Both the position numbers and the translations under genes were made by a program. This document shows, in pieces, positions 55,687 through 64,000 of a stretch of DNA of 64,000 bases. The notes under the pieces are model-generated. The model saw only the letters and a list, made by a program, of their open reading frames with translations. It was not told the origin of the DNA and made no database searches. The stretch lies in assembly GCF_026236535.1 (NCBI RefSeq), contig NZ_JAHTMW010000002.1:372001-436000 (forward strand), in the 5' to 3' direction. Source of the DNA: Streptomyces sp. SKN60. GTDB lineage: Bacteria > Actinomycetota > Actinomycetes > Streptomycetales > Streptomycetaceae. Positions within the stretch are counted from its first letter, which is position 1. Every line of letters begins with the position of its first letter.

Positions 55687-57036
55687 ATGCCCGCACTGCG
55701 CCGACACCGCAGACTCGCCGCCGCCCTCGCCGCCACCACGTCCGTCGCGCTCTTCGCCGCGGCCTGTACCGGCTCCGCGAACAACGGCGCCACCGACGAC
55801 CCGAACGCGCAGACGACGATCACCTTCTGGCACGGCTGGTCCGCCCCCTCCGAGGTGCAGGCCATCAACGACAACATCAAGCGCTTCGAGAAGGCCCACC
55901 CCAACATCAAGGTGAACGTCGTCGGCAACATCAACGACGACAAGCTCAACCAGGCGCTGCGCACCGGCGGTTCGAAGGGGCCCGACGTGGTCTCCTCCTT
56001 CACCACGTCGAACATCGGCAAGTTCTGCTCGTCCGGGGCCTTCGCCGACCTCCAGCCCTTCATAGCCAAGTCCAAGCTGGAGCTCGACAAGATCATCCCC
56101 AAGACGCTCCTGGACTACACCCAGTTCGAGGGCAGGCGCTGCGCGATGCCGCTGCTGACCGACGCGTACGGCCTCTACTACAACAAGACCGCCTTCAAGG
56201 CGGCCGGTCTCGACCCCGAGAAGCCCCCGAAGACCTACTCCGAGCTGCTCGCCGCGGCCAAGGCGCTCACCAAGCCCAAGGGCGACGGCTACGCGCAGCT
56301 CGGCTTCATGCCGAACTACCGCGGCTACGAGACCACCACCGAGCACTACCTGGGCAGTTGGGGCCCGGCCTACTTCGACGCCAGTGGCAAGTCGACGGTC
56401 GGCAGCGACGCCGGCGTGGCCGAGATGATGACCGTGCAGAAGAAGATGGTCGACGAGCTCGGCGGCTACGCCAAGCTGGAGAAGTTCCGTACCACCTTCG
56501 GCGACGAGTGGGGCGCCAAGCACCCCTTCCACACCGGCCAGGTCGCCATGCAGCTCGACGGCGAGTGGCGGCTCGGCATGGCCACCGACGCCAAGGCCGC
56601 CTTCGACATCGGCGTCGCCCCGATGCCCGTCCCGGACGCGCGGGCCGCCGACTACGGCAAGGGCTATCTCTCCGGCACGGTCATGGGCATCGCCCCGCAG
56701 AGCAAGAAGCAGAACGCCGCCTGGGAACTGGTCAAGTTCATGACCACCGACACCGAGGCCGTCGTCGCCTTCGCCAACGGCATCCGCAACGTCCCCTCCA
56801 CCTTCGAGGCGCTGAAGTCCCCGAACCTGAAGTTCGACCCGCGCTTCAAGACCTTCCTCGACATCGCGCAGCACCCGAAGTCCAACACCGCGGCAGGGGC
56901 CGTCAACGGCGCCACCTACCTCAACACCCTCCAGGACTTCGCCGTGCAGTACGAGAAGGGCGAGGTGACCGACCTGAAGGGCGGGCTGCAGAAGACCGCC
57001 GAGCAGATCGACACCGACATCGCCAAGGCGAAGTAG
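55687..57036 (+). CDS. csnE: Sugar ABC transporter substrate-binding lipoprotein, CsnE type
   Basis: A 449-residue family 1 extracellular binding protein that captures the sugar for the importer. Type II signal peptide with lipid-attachment Cys27 (ALFAAACTGS). Family features: TTITFWHGWSAPSEVQAIND, LTDAYGLYYNKTAFKAAGLD, FHTGQVAMQLDGEWRLGMA. It lies 54 bp after csnR and 5 bp before the first permease gene. By gene order the ligand is expected to be glucosamine oligosaccharides. Confidence 0.9.
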   Translation: MPALRRHRRLAAALAATTSVALFAAACTGSANNGATDDPNAQTTITFWHGWSAPSEVQAINDNIKRFEKAHPNIKVNVVGNINDDKLNQALRTGGSKGPDVVSSFTTSNIGKFCSSGAFADLQPFIAKSKLELDKIIPKTLLDYTQFEGRRCAMPLLTDAYGLYYNKTAFKAAGLDPEKPPKTYSELLAAAKALTKPKGDGYAQLGFMPNYRGYETTTEHYLGSWGPAYFDASGKSTVGSDAGVAEMMTVQKKMVDELGGYAKLEKFRTTFGDEWGAKHPFHTGQVAMQLDGEWRLGMATDAKAAFDIGVAPMPVPDARAADYGKGYLSGTVMGIAPQSKKQNAAWELVKFMTTDTEAVVAFANGIRNVPSTFEALKSPNLKFDPRFKTFLDIAQHPKSNTAAGAVNGATYLNTLQDFAVQYEKGEVTDLKGGLQKTAEQIDTDIAKAK

Positions 57037-57041
57037 GCGCG

Positions 57042-57986
57042 ATGACCAGTACGATCACCCTCCGCTCGAAGCGCCGGCGCGCGGCGCTTCGTACCGCGGC
57101 CTTCCTCTCCCCGTGGCTCATCGGGTTCGCGGTCTTCTTCGCGTACCCCCTCGTGTCCACCGTCTACTTCTCCTTCATGGACTACGACGGTTTCCGGCCG
57201 CCGACCTTCAGCGGCCTGACCAACTGGACGTACGTCTTCCGGGACTACCCGCTGTTCTGGCCGGCGCTCCGCAACACCCTCTGGCTCGTCGTGGTGATGA
57301 CCGCCTGCCGGGTCGTCTTCGGACTCGGCGTCGGCCTGCTCATCACGAAGATCAAGACCGGCGCCGGAGTCTTCCGGACCCTCTTCTACCTGCCCTACCT
57401 GGCCCCGCCGGTCGCCGCCACGCTCGCCTTCGTCTTCCTCCTCAACCCCGGCACCGGCCCGGTCAACGCGATCCTCGAAGGCCTCGGCGTCCCGGCCCCC
57501 GCCTGGTACAACGACCCCGCCTGGTCGAAGCCCGCGCTCACCATGCTCGCGGTGTGGGGCGTCGGCGACCTCATGGTCATCTTCATGGCCGCGCTGCTCG
57601 ACGTACCGAAGGAGCAGTACGAGGCGGCCGAGCTCGACGGGGCCTCGGCCTTCCAGCGCTTCCGCTACGTCACGCTGCCGAACATCTCGCCCATCGTGAT
57701 GTTCGCCGTGGTCACCGGGATCATCCAGGCGATGCAGTACTACACCCAGCCGCTCGTGGCCGGGAAGGTCGCCTCCGGCGTCATCGGCGGCTCCGGACAG
57801 TCCTTCGAACCCGGCTACCCGGACAAGTCCACGCTGACCCTGCCGCAGCTCGTCTACAACCTCGGCTTCCAGCGCTTCGACTACGGCGCCGCCTGCGCCA
57901 CCGCCCTGATCCTCTTCGCCCTGGCCATGGTCTTCACCCTGCTGCTCATGCGCCGCCGCGGCGGTCTCGTCCAGGCAGGTGACTGA
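57042..57986 (+). CDS. csnF: Sugar ABC transporter permease, MalF-like, CsnF type
   Basis: A 314-residue inner-membrane permease with six helices; LRTAAFLSPWLIGFAVFFAY opens the chain. The EAA motif facing the ATPase is EQYEAAELDGASAFQRF followed by YVTLPNISPIV. It partners the MalG-like permease starting 3 bp after its stop. No ATPase gene is in the operon, so a shared ATPase (MsiK in streptomycetes) is expected. Confidence 0.92.
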   Translation: MTSTITLRSKRRRAALRTAAFLSPWLIGFAVFFAYPLVSTVYFSFMDYDGFRPPTFSGLTNWTYVFRDYPLFWPALRNTLWLVVVMTACRVVFGLGVGLLITKIKTGAGVFRTLFYLPYLAPPVAATLAFVFLLNPGTGPVNAILEGLGVPAPAWYNDPAWSKPALTMLAVWGVGDLMVIFMAALLDVPKEQYEAAELDGASAFQRFRYVTLPNISPIVMFAVVTGIIQAMQYYTQPLVAGKVASGVIGGSGQSFEPGYPDKSTLTLPQLVYNLGFQRFDYGAACATALILFALAMVFTLLLMRRRGGLVQAGD

Positions 57987-57989
57987 ACC

Positions 57990-58895
57990 ATGAGCCAGAC
58001 CCTCGAAGCACCCGAACTCGCGCCCGCCGAGCGGAAGTCCGCCGGCACCCCGGCCGCCCGCGCCGCCCGCCGCAAGGCGGTCCTGCACTGGATCGCCGTG
58101 CACGCGCTCGGCATCGCCGCCGCGCTGTTCTTCGTCCTCCCCTTCGTCTTCGTGCTGCTCACCTCGCTGATGAGCGACCAGCAGACGCTCACCCGCGATC
58201 TCGTCCCCGCCACCTGGGAGTGGGACAACTACACGGCGGTGCTCGACACCCCGGGCTTCCTCACCTGGTGGCGCAACACCCTGCTGTACGCCGGCCTCGG
58301 CACCGTCCTCACCGTGGTGTCGTCGGTCCCGGTCGCGTACGCCCTCGCCAAGTTCCGCTTCCGCGGCAGCCGGCTGGCGCTGATGCTGGTCATCTCGATG
58401 ATGATGCTGCCGCCGCAGGTCGTCGTCATCCCGATGTACCTGTTCTGGGCGAAGCAGCTGGACCTGTCCGGCACGCTGTGGCCGCTGATCATCCCGATGG
58501 CCTTCGGCGACGCCTTCTCCATCTTCCTGCTGCGCCAGTTCCTGCTGACCATCCCGAACGAATACCTCGACGCCGCCCGCGTCGACGGCTGCGGCGAACT
58601 GCGCACCCTGCTGCGGATCGTGCTGCCGATGGCGAAGCCCGGCATCGCGGCCGTCGCGCTCTTCCAGTTCTTCGCCGCCTGGAACGACTACTTCGGGCCG
58701 CAGATCTACGCCTCCGAGAACCCGGCCGCCTGGACCCTCAGCTACGGCCTGGAGTCCTTCAAGGGCGCGCACCACACCGACTGGAATCTGACCATGGCCG
58801 CGACCGTCCTGGTCATGGCCCCCGTGATCCTCGTCTTCTTCTTCGCCCAGAAGGCATTCGTCGAGGGCGTCACACTGACCGGAGTGAAGGGCTGA
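57990..58895 (+). CDS. csnG: Sugar ABC transporter permease, MalG-like, CsnG type
   Basis: A 301-residue permease with six helices. The EAA motif is NEYLDAARVDGCGELRTL followed by RIVLPMAKPGIAAVA; the sequence ends FVEGVTLTGVKG, the standard MalG C-terminus. It is cotranscribed with csnF (3 bp) and csnH (7 bp) and completes the membrane part of the importer, whose ATPase is encoded elsewhere. Confidence 0.92.
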   Translation: MSQTLEAPELAPAERKSAGTPAARAARRKAVLHWIAVHALGIAAALFFVLPFVFVLLTSLMSDQQTLTRDLVPATWEWDNYTAVLDTPGFLTWWRNTLLYAGLGTVLTVVSSVPVAYALAKFRFRGSRLALMLVISMMMLPPQVVVIPMYLFWAKQLDLSGTLWPLIIPMAFGDAFSIFLLRQFLLTIPNEYLDAARVDGCGELRTLLRIVLPMAKPGIAAVALFQFFAAWNDYFGPQIYASENPAAWTLSYGLESFKGAHHTDWNLTMAATVLVMAPVILVFFFAQKAFVEGVTLTGVKG

Positions 58896-58902
58896 CTGTT
58901 CA

Positions 58903-60168
58903 ATGAAGCTCGCTGTCGTGGGGGGCGGCTCCACCTACACCCCCGAACTCATCGACGGGTTCGCGCGCTTGCGCGACAACCTGCCCGTCACCGAACTCGT
59001 CCTCGTCGACCCGGCCGCCGACCGCCTCGACCTGGTCGGCGGCCTCGCCCGGCGGATCTTCGCCAAGCAGGGCCACGAGGGCCGGATCGTCACCACCTCC
59101 GACCTCGACGCCGGCGTCGACGGCGCCGACGCCGTGCTGCTCCAGCTGCGGGTCGGCGGACAGGCCGCCCGCGAGCGCGACGAGACCTGGCCGCTGGAGT
59201 GCGGCTGCGTCGGCCAGGAGACCACCGGCGCCGGCGGTCTCGCCAAGGCGCTGCGCACCGTGCCGGTGGTCCTGGACATCGCCGAGCGGGTCCGCAGGAC
59301 CAACCCGGACGCCTGGATCATCGACTTCACCAACCCGGTCGGCATCGTCACCCGGGCGCTGCTCCAGGCCGGCCACAAGGCCGTCGGCCTGTGCAACGTG
59401 GCGATCGGCTTCCAGCGCAAGTTCGCCGCGCTGCTCGGCGTCGCCCCGGCCGACGTGCACCTCGACCATGTCGGGCTCAACCACCTGACCTGGGAGACCG
59501 GGGTACGGATCGGGGGCCCCGAGGGCGAGAACGTGCTGCCCCGGCTGCTCGCCGAGCACGGCGACGCCGTCGCCGCCGACCTGCGGCTGCCGCGCGCCGT
59601 CGTGGACCGGCTCGGCGTCGTCCCCTCGTACTACCTGCGCTACTTCTACGCGCACGACGCCGTCGTCGAGGAGCTGCGCACCAAGCCCTCGCGGGCCGCC
59701 GAGGTGGCCGCGATGGAGAAGCAGCTCCTGGAGATGTACGGCGACCCGGCGCTCGACGAGAAGCCGGAGCTGCTCTCCAGGCGCGGCGGCGCCTTCTACT
59801 CGGAGGCGGCCGTGGACCTGGCCGCGTCCCTGCTGGGCGGCGGTGGCTCGCCGTACCAGGTGGTGAACACGTACAACCGCGGCACGCTGCCCTTCCTGCC
59901 GGACGACGCCGTCATCGAGGTGCAGGCCGCGGTGGGGCCGCAGGGGGCGGTGCCGCTGCCGGTGGCGCCGGTCGACCCGCTGTACGCGGGGCTGATCGCC
60001 AACGTCACCGCGTACGAGGACCTGGCCCTGGAGGCGGCGCTGCGCGGCGGCCGGGACCGGGTGTTCCGGGCGCTGCTCGCGCACCCGCTGGTGGGGCAGT
60101 TCGGGTACGCCGACGGGCTGACCGACCGGCTGATCGCGCACAACCGGGAGCACCTCGCGTGGGCCTGA
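58903..60168 (+). CDS. csnH: Glycoside hydrolase family 4 (6-phospho-beta-glucosidase-like), CsnH type
   Basis: A 421-residue NAD- and metal-dependent GH4 enzyme, which cleaves glycosides by an oxidation-elimination mechanism. NAD-binding MKLAVVGGGSTYTPEL at the N-terminus; metal ligands are Cys164 (GLCNVAIG) and His194 (GLNHLTW); DFTNPVGI at 141-148. GH4 enzymes usually act on 6-phosphorylated sugars, which fits the kinase gene that follows and suggests the oligosaccharide is phosphorylated after import. The stop overlaps the kinase start by 10 nt. Confidence 0.92.
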   Translation: MKLAVVGGGSTYTPELIDGFARLRDNLPVTELVLVDPAADRLDLVGGLARRIFAKQGHEGRIVTTSDLDAGVDGADAVLLQLRVGGQAARERDETWPLECGCVGQETTGAGGLAKALRTVPVVLDIAERVRRTNPDAWIIDFTNPVGIVTRALLQAGHKAVGLCNVAIGFQRKFAALLGVAPADVHLDHVGLNHLTWETGVRIGGPEGENVLPRLLAEHGDAVAADLRLPRAVVDRLGVVPSYYLRYFYAHDAVVEELRTKPSRAAEVAAMEKQLLEMYGDPALDEKPELLSRRGGAFYSEAAVDLAASLLGGGGSPYQVVNTYNRGTLPFLPDDAVIEVQAAVGPQGAVPLPVAPVDPLYAGLIANVTAYEDLALEAALRGGRDRVFRALLAHPLVGQFGYADGLTDRLIAHNREHLAWA

Positions 60169-61130
60169 GCGGAGCGCTGCTGGCGATCGACGCCGGCAAC
60201 AGCAAGACCGACGTCGCGGTCCTCGCCCCGGACGGCACGGTCCTGGGCGGGGCCCGCGGCGGCGGGTTCCAGCCGCCGTTGGTGGGGGTGGAGACGGCGG
60301 TCGAGGCGCTGGCGGAGATCGTCGGGCGGGCGTGCGAAGCGGCCGGCGTGGAGCCGGTGTTCGCGCAGGTCGCCGCCTGTCTGGCGAACGCCGATCTGCC
60401 GGTGGAGGAGGCCGGTCTGAAGGCCGGTCTCGAGGCACGCGGCTGGGGCGGCGCGGTCCACGTCTGGAACGACACCTTCGCGATCCTGCGCGCCGGGGTC
60501 GACGAGCCGCGCGGTGTCGCGGTGGTGTGCGGGGCGGGCATCAACTGCGTCGGCATGCTGCCCGACGGGCGTACGGCGCGCTTCCCGGCGATCGGGAAGA
60601 TCTCCGGGGACTGGGGCGGGGGCGGCGGGCTCGCCGACGAGGCCCTGTGGTTCGCGGCGCGCGCCGAGGACGGGCGGGGCGGGCCGACCGAGCTCGCGCA
60701 CACCCTGCCCGGGCACTTCGGGCTGCCCAGCATGTACGCGCTGATCGAGGCCCTGCACCTGGGCCGGATCCCGCCGGAGCGCAAGCACGAGCTGACCCCG
60801 GTGCTCTTCCGTACGAGCGCGGCGGGCGACCCGGTGGCACGGTCCCTGGTGGACCGGCTCGCCGACGAGGTCGTGGCGCTGGCCTCGGTCGCGCTCGGCC
60901 GGCTTGAGCTGCTCGCCGAGGAGGCGCCGGTGGTGCTCGGCGGAAGCGTGCTGGCCGCCCGGCATCCGCGGCTCGACGGGCGGATCGCCGAACTCCTCGC
61001 CGTGAAGGCGCCGAAGGCGCGGACGGTCGTGGTGACGGCGCCGCCGGTGCTCGGCGCGGGGCTGCTCGCCCTGGACGCGGCGGGCGCTCCGGCGGAGGCT
61101 GCGGCGCGGCTGCGGGCGCACTACGCCTGA
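60159..61130 (+). CDS. csnK: BadF/BadG-type sugar kinase (N-acetylglucosamine kinase-like), CsnK type
   Basis: A 323-residue ASKHA-fold kinase. Phosphate-1 motif LLAIDAGNSKTDVAVL, HVWNDTFAILRAG and VAVVCGAGINCVGM, followed by GKISGDWGGGGGLADEALW and the phosphate-2-like VVLGGSVLAARHP. This is the BcrAD/BadFG group that includes mammalian-type GlcNAc kinase. GTG 60159 overlaps the end of csnH, indicating coupling. By context it phosphorylates the imported amino sugar so that the GH4 enzyme can use it. Confidence 0.88.
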   Translation: MGLSGALLAIDAGNSKTDVAVLAPDGTVLGGARGGGFQPPLVGVETAVEALAEIVGRACEAAGVEPVFAQVAACLANADLPVEEAGLKAGLEARGWGGAVHVWNDTFAILRAGVDEPRGVAVVCGAGINCVGMLPDGRTARFPAIGKISGDWGGGGGLADEALWFAARAEDGRGGPTELAHTLPGHFGLPSMYALIEALHLGRIPPERKHELTPVLFRTSAAGDPVARSLVDRLADEVVALASVALGRLELLAEEAPVVLGGSVLAARHPRLDGRIAELLAVKAPKARTVVVTAPPVLGAGLLALDAAGAPAEAAARLRAHYA

Positions 61131-61163
61131 GCCGGCGTACGACGCATCACACGTGACGCATGT

Positions 61164-61195
61164 GTGCGGGGCGCTCTTCCCGGAGCGCCCCGCAC
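61164..61195 (+). terminator. Terminator of the csn operon
   Basis: A perfect 13-bp stem GTGCGGGGCGCTC with a 6-nt loop lies 34 nt after the kinase stop. The rest of the 299-bp gap to 61430 holds the promoter region of the next operon and no gene that I can see. Confidence 0.85.
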
Positions 61196-61429
61196 GCATG
61201 TTCACTCGTTCGAGGACGTTCGGGGTGGAACCGATTCCGGCCACCACTCGTGTTCCTGAGGAAGGGGGTTCGCCTGCGACGCACAGGGGGACATGGGGCA
61301 CGATAGGAACAAGATCGAGTCAATCCCGGTGTACGGGACGGGCGCTGCGGCCATACTGCTGGCCGGGTGGTAGCCGTCCGCCGGCCACCGGCAGGACGGG
61401 TCGACGTCTGAGACCGAGGGGGAGGTCAC

Positions 61430-62881
61430 GTGACATACCCGCCGAACGCGCCCGCCGCCTCGGCGGCGCAGGGCACCGCCACCGCGCCCGCGCGGCCGGG
61501 TTCCGGCGTGCCCGCGCAGGGCGGAACCGCGGGGCAGGCCGGGCTGGGCCCGGCTGCGGCGCCGCCGCCCGACGGGCCCGGCGCCTGGGCCGAGGCCCGC
61601 GCCGCGCTGCGCCGCGCCGCCACCACAGAGCCGGGCCGGCTGCGGATCCTCGGCGCCGTGCTGGCGCTGCTCGTCGTCGCCTTCGGCGCCGTCACGGCGT
61701 ACGAGGTCCTCGACCGCGCCTCGTACGCGGACGACGTGGTGGGCCGCAGCCAGCCGCTGAGCGCGGACGCCGCCGACATCTACCGCTCCCTCGCGGACGC
61801 GGACGCCACCGCGGCCAGCGGCTTCCTGGCCGGTCCGCAGGAGTCCGACCAGCTCCGCAAGCGCTACACGGACGACATCGCCACCGCCTCCCGGCTCCTG
61901 GTGAAGGCCGCCGCGAGCACCGACGCGGACGGCGGCTCGGGCCGCGAGATCGCCACGCTCAACGAGCATCTGCCGCGCTACACCGGCCTGGTGGAGCGGG
62001 CGCGGGCCGCCAACCGGCAGGGTCTGCCGCTCGGCGGCGCCTATCTGCGCTACGCGAACCTGACGATGACGCAGCAGCTGCTCCCGGCCGCCGAGCGGCT
62101 GTACGCGGCGGAGACCGAGCGCCTCGCCCAGGACGACGACGAGGCCCGCACCTGGCCGTTCCTGTCGATCGGCCTCGGACTGCTCGCGCTCGCCGTGCTC
62201 GGCTGGGCGCAGCGCCGCAGCTATCTGCGCACCAACCGGGTGTTCAACCGCGGGCTGCTCGGCGCGACCACCGCCTGCGCGGTGGCGCTGCTCTGGCTGG
62301 TGGCCGGCCACGGGCTCGCCCGCGCCGGCCTCGACGACGCCCGGGCGCACGGCCAGGAGTCCCTGCAGGTCCTCAACGAGGCCCGGATCGGCTCCCTGAA
62401 GGCCCGCGCCAACGAGAACCTGGCCGTGGTGGGCCGCGGCGCCGTGCTCACCGAGGACGGCAAGAACGACAAGTACGAGGCCGACTACACGAGCAGCGCG
62501 AAGACGCTGACCGCCGCGCTGGAGGAGGCCGGCCGGCTCGCCGACGACGGCGCGGGCCGCGACCCGGTGGCCGAGGCCACGACCCGTACGGAGGAGTGGC
62601 GCTCCCGGCACGCCCAGGCCCGGCAGCTCGACGACGCGGGCGACTTCACGGCCGCCATGAACAAGGTGATCGGCCGCACCGGCTCGACCGGCGAGTCCTT
62701 CGACCGGGTCGACGCGGCGCTCGGCCGGGCGCTGTCCCACGAGCAGGACGAGTTCACCCTGGCCGCCGAGGGCGGCCGGGACGCGCTGACCGGGCTGCCG
62801 CTGGGCGCGGCGGTCCTCGGCATGCTCGCCGCGGGGTGCGCCGTGACCGGCGTCAACCGCAGACTGTCGGAGTACCGGTGA
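61430..62881 (+). CDS. glnX: GlnX-like four-helix membrane sensor
   Basis: A 483-residue protein. A Pro/Gly/Ala-rich cytoplasmic tail (1-70) is followed by membrane helices at about 71-91, 242-260, 275-293 and 457-475. Two extracytoplasmic helical domains (92-241 and 294-456) look like paired four-helix bundles, e.g. SQPLSADAADIYRSLADADA. This matches actinobacterial GlnX, which passes amino-acid signals from the binding protein GlnH to the kinase PknG. GTG 61430 follows GGGGGAGGTCAC. The next gene overlaps by 4 bp (GTGA) and encodes the GlnH-like protein. Confidence 0.85.
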   Translation: MTYPPNAPAASAAQGTATAPARPGSGVPAQGGTAGQAGLGPAAAPPPDGPGAWAEARAALRRAATTEPGRLRILGAVLALLVVAFGAVTAYEVLDRASYADDVVGRSQPLSADAADIYRSLADADATAASGFLAGPQESDQLRKRYTDDIATASRLLVKAAASTDADGGSGREIATLNEHLPRYTGLVERARAANRQGLPLGGAYLRYANLTMTQQLLPAAERLYAAETERLAQDDDEARTWPFLSIGLGLLALAVLGWAQRRSYLRTNRVFNRGLLGATTACAVALLWLVAGHGLARAGLDDARAHGQESLQVLNEARIGSLKARANENLAVVGRGAVLTEDGKNDKYEADYTSSAKTLTAALEEAGRLADDGAGRDPVAEATTRTEEWRSRHAQARQLDDAGDFTAAMNKVIGRTGSTGESFDRVDAALGRALSHEQDEFTLAAEGGRDALTGLPLGAAVLGMLAAGCAVTGVNRRLSEYR

Positions 62882-64000
62882 GAGGGGGCGGGATGCTGCC
62901 GGACGGCGTCGGGCGTACGACCGGGACGGTCCCCGGCCCGCAGGGCACCACGGGCACCACGGGCACCACGGGCGGCGGCGCGCCCGCGCGGCGCGGGCCG
63001 GTCCGGCTGCGCGGGTGGGGCGGAGTGGCCGCGATGGGGGTGGCGTGTTCGCTGACCGCCGCGCTCGCGCTGTTCGCGCTGCCGCGCACCGCCGCCGACG
63101 GCGCCGTGCCGTCCCCCGGGCCCGGGCCGGGCGTCGGCAAGGGCGTGCAGGTGCGGGCGGAGAGCGCGGAGAGCTGTCAGAACCCGGAGGCCTCGCTGAC
63201 GCCGTCGACCGCCGACGGAGAGGCGGTCACCCGGATCAAGAAGCGCGGAAAGCTGATCGTCGGCGTCGACCAGAACAGCTACAAGTGGGGCTTCCGCACG
63301 CCGCCGACGGTCACCCGGCAGCCCGACGGCTCGGTCAAGGAGACCCCCGGCGAGCTGGAGGGCTTCGACATCGACCTGGCGAAGGCCATCGCCAAGTCGA
63401 TCCTCGGCGACGAGAACGCGGTCATCTTCCGCGCGATTCCGACCAACCAGCGGATCGCCGCCCTGGAGGGCGACAAGGTCGACCTCGTGGTGCGGACCAT
63501 GACGATCAACTGCAAGCGCATCCAGCAGGTCGCCTTCTCCACGGCCTACTTCCAGGCCGGTCAGCAGGTGCTCGCGCCGAAGTCCTCGCCGATCACCGGC
63601 TACGACAGCTCGCTGAGCGGCAAGCGGGTGTGCACGGCGGAGGGCTCGACGGCCTTCGAGGCGCTCCAGGAGAAGTCCTTCGGCGCGGTCTACAAGGACG
63701 TCGGCGACGGCACCAAGGACGACCCGGACCTGCTGACCGTGCCCAACCAGCTGGACTGTCTGGCCCGGCTGCAGCTGGGCGAGGTCGACGCGGTGGTCAC
63801 GGACAACGCGCTGGCCGCCGGCCAGGCCGCGCAGGACCCGGCCGTCGAGCTCAAGGGCCGGCCCTTCACCACCGAGTACTACGGAGTGGCGGCGAAGCTG
63901 CACAACGACGACCTGGTGCGCCGGGTCAACCAGGTGCTCGTCGAGTACCGGCAGGGCCCCTGGCAGCAGGCGTACGACAAGTGGCTGAAGGCGGACCTGC
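62878..64000 (+). CDS. glnH: GlnH-like amino-acid-binding protein (cut by window edge)
   Basis: Runs off the right edge; about 374 codons are visible. GTG 62878 overlaps the glnX stop; an in-frame ATG at 62893 is the alternative. A Gly/Thr-rich N-terminus (three GTT repeats) precedes a hydrophobic segment (GGVAAMGVACSLTAALALFA). The periplasmic-binding domain type 3 follows: KLIVGVDQNSYKWGF, ELEGFDIDLAKAIAKSI, VVRTMTINCKRIQQVAFST, GKRVCTAEGSTAFEAL. In mycobacteria GlnH binds Asp, Glu or Gln. No clean lipobox is visible, so it may stay anchored by its helix. pknG should follow. Confidence 0.85.
   Translation, partial: MRGGGMLPDGVGRTTGTVPGPQGTTGTTGTTGGGAPARRGPVRLRGWGGVAAMGVACSLTAALALFALPRTAADGAVPSPGPGPGVGKGVQVRAESAESCQNPEASLTPSTADGEAVTRIKKRGKLIVGVDQNSYKWGFRTPPTVTRQPDGSVKETPGELEGFDIDLAKAIAKSILGDENAVIFRAIPTNQRIAALEGDKVDLVVRTMTINCKRIQQVAFSTAYFQAGQQVLAPKSSPITGYDSSLSGKRVCTAEGSTAFEALQEKSFGAVYKDVGDGTKDDPDLLTVPNQLDCLARLQLGEVDAVVTDNALAAGQAAQDPAVELKGRPFTTEYYGVAAKLHNDDLVRRVNQVLVEYRQGPWQQAYDKWLKADL
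62944..62970. repeat. 9-bp in-frame repeat, three copies
   Basis: GGCACCACG occurs three times in tandem and encodes GTT-GTT-GTT in the cytoplasmic tail of the GlnH-like protein. Confidence 0.85.

Overview
The window is high-GC chromosomal DNA from a Streptomyces or very close relative. The evidence is strong G/C bias at third codon positions, frequent GTG starts with GGAGG-type ribosome binding sites, typically actinobacterial families (DUF397/XRE pair, Nei2-type glycosylase, RpiB with Glu in place of Cys, mycothiol-type nitroreductase, ABATE/CGNR regulator), and a gene order (valS, clpX, clpP2-clpP1, tig, rpiB, sodF, asd, pepN, malQ, csn operon) that I recognise from the core of Streptomyces chromosomes. 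I see no insertion sequence, prophage, rRNA or CRISPR array.

Left part (1-11.7 kb) is housekeeping. It holds the 5' part of valS, a Gln/Pro/Tyr-rich membrane protein, the Clp protease genes clpX, clpP2 and clpP1 (with a candidate ClgR box), trigger factor, tRNA-Pro(TGG) and tRNA-Gly(TCC). A small membrane protein, a PP2C/SpoIIE-type phosphatase with an HD-domain protein, an Eis-like acetyltransferase, and an rpiB-DNA glycosylase operon follow. From 11.9 to 18.6 kb, three paralogous amino-acid permeases surround an FAD-linked oxidase and bioY; two of the permeases share a 10-bp element in their leaders.

The middle part (18.6-36.3 kb) carries sodF with a Nur-like palindrome and a possible 3'UTR small RNA. 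It also carries a nitroreductase-like thioredoxin-fold protein lacking the second active-site Cys, two PepN aminopeptidases, a DUF559/AbiEi-like protein, a secreted serine hydrolase and a NUDIX hydrolase. An HPP/PNPOx operon lies opposite a CGNR regulator, and a large secreted subtilase and asd follow. From 36.4 to 49.6 kb there is a secreted EEP-phosphatase/FG-GAP protein, an allantoicase with a LysR regulator and two EamA exporters facing a MarR regulator, malQ preceded by a tiny repeat-containing ORF, a secreted GH84-like glycosidase, and an HNH endonuclease.

The right part begins with an MscS channel. A small accessory stretch (about 50.9-54.3 kb) follows, with a candidate RelE-type toxin/antitoxin pair, an XRE-DUF397 pair, an uncharacterised gene, a decayed HigBA-like module and a small membrane protein. 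Next is a complete csnR-csnEFG-csnH-csnK-type operon (ROK repressor, ABC importer, GH4 glycosidase, sugar kinase) for glucosamine oligosaccharides. Last comes a GlnX-GlnH-like sensor pair that in other actinobacteria is encoded beside the kinase PknG, which should lie just past the right edge.

Most convergent genes are separated by strong GC hairpins. Positions and motifs were read by eye; family names rest on remembered motifs, not on searches.
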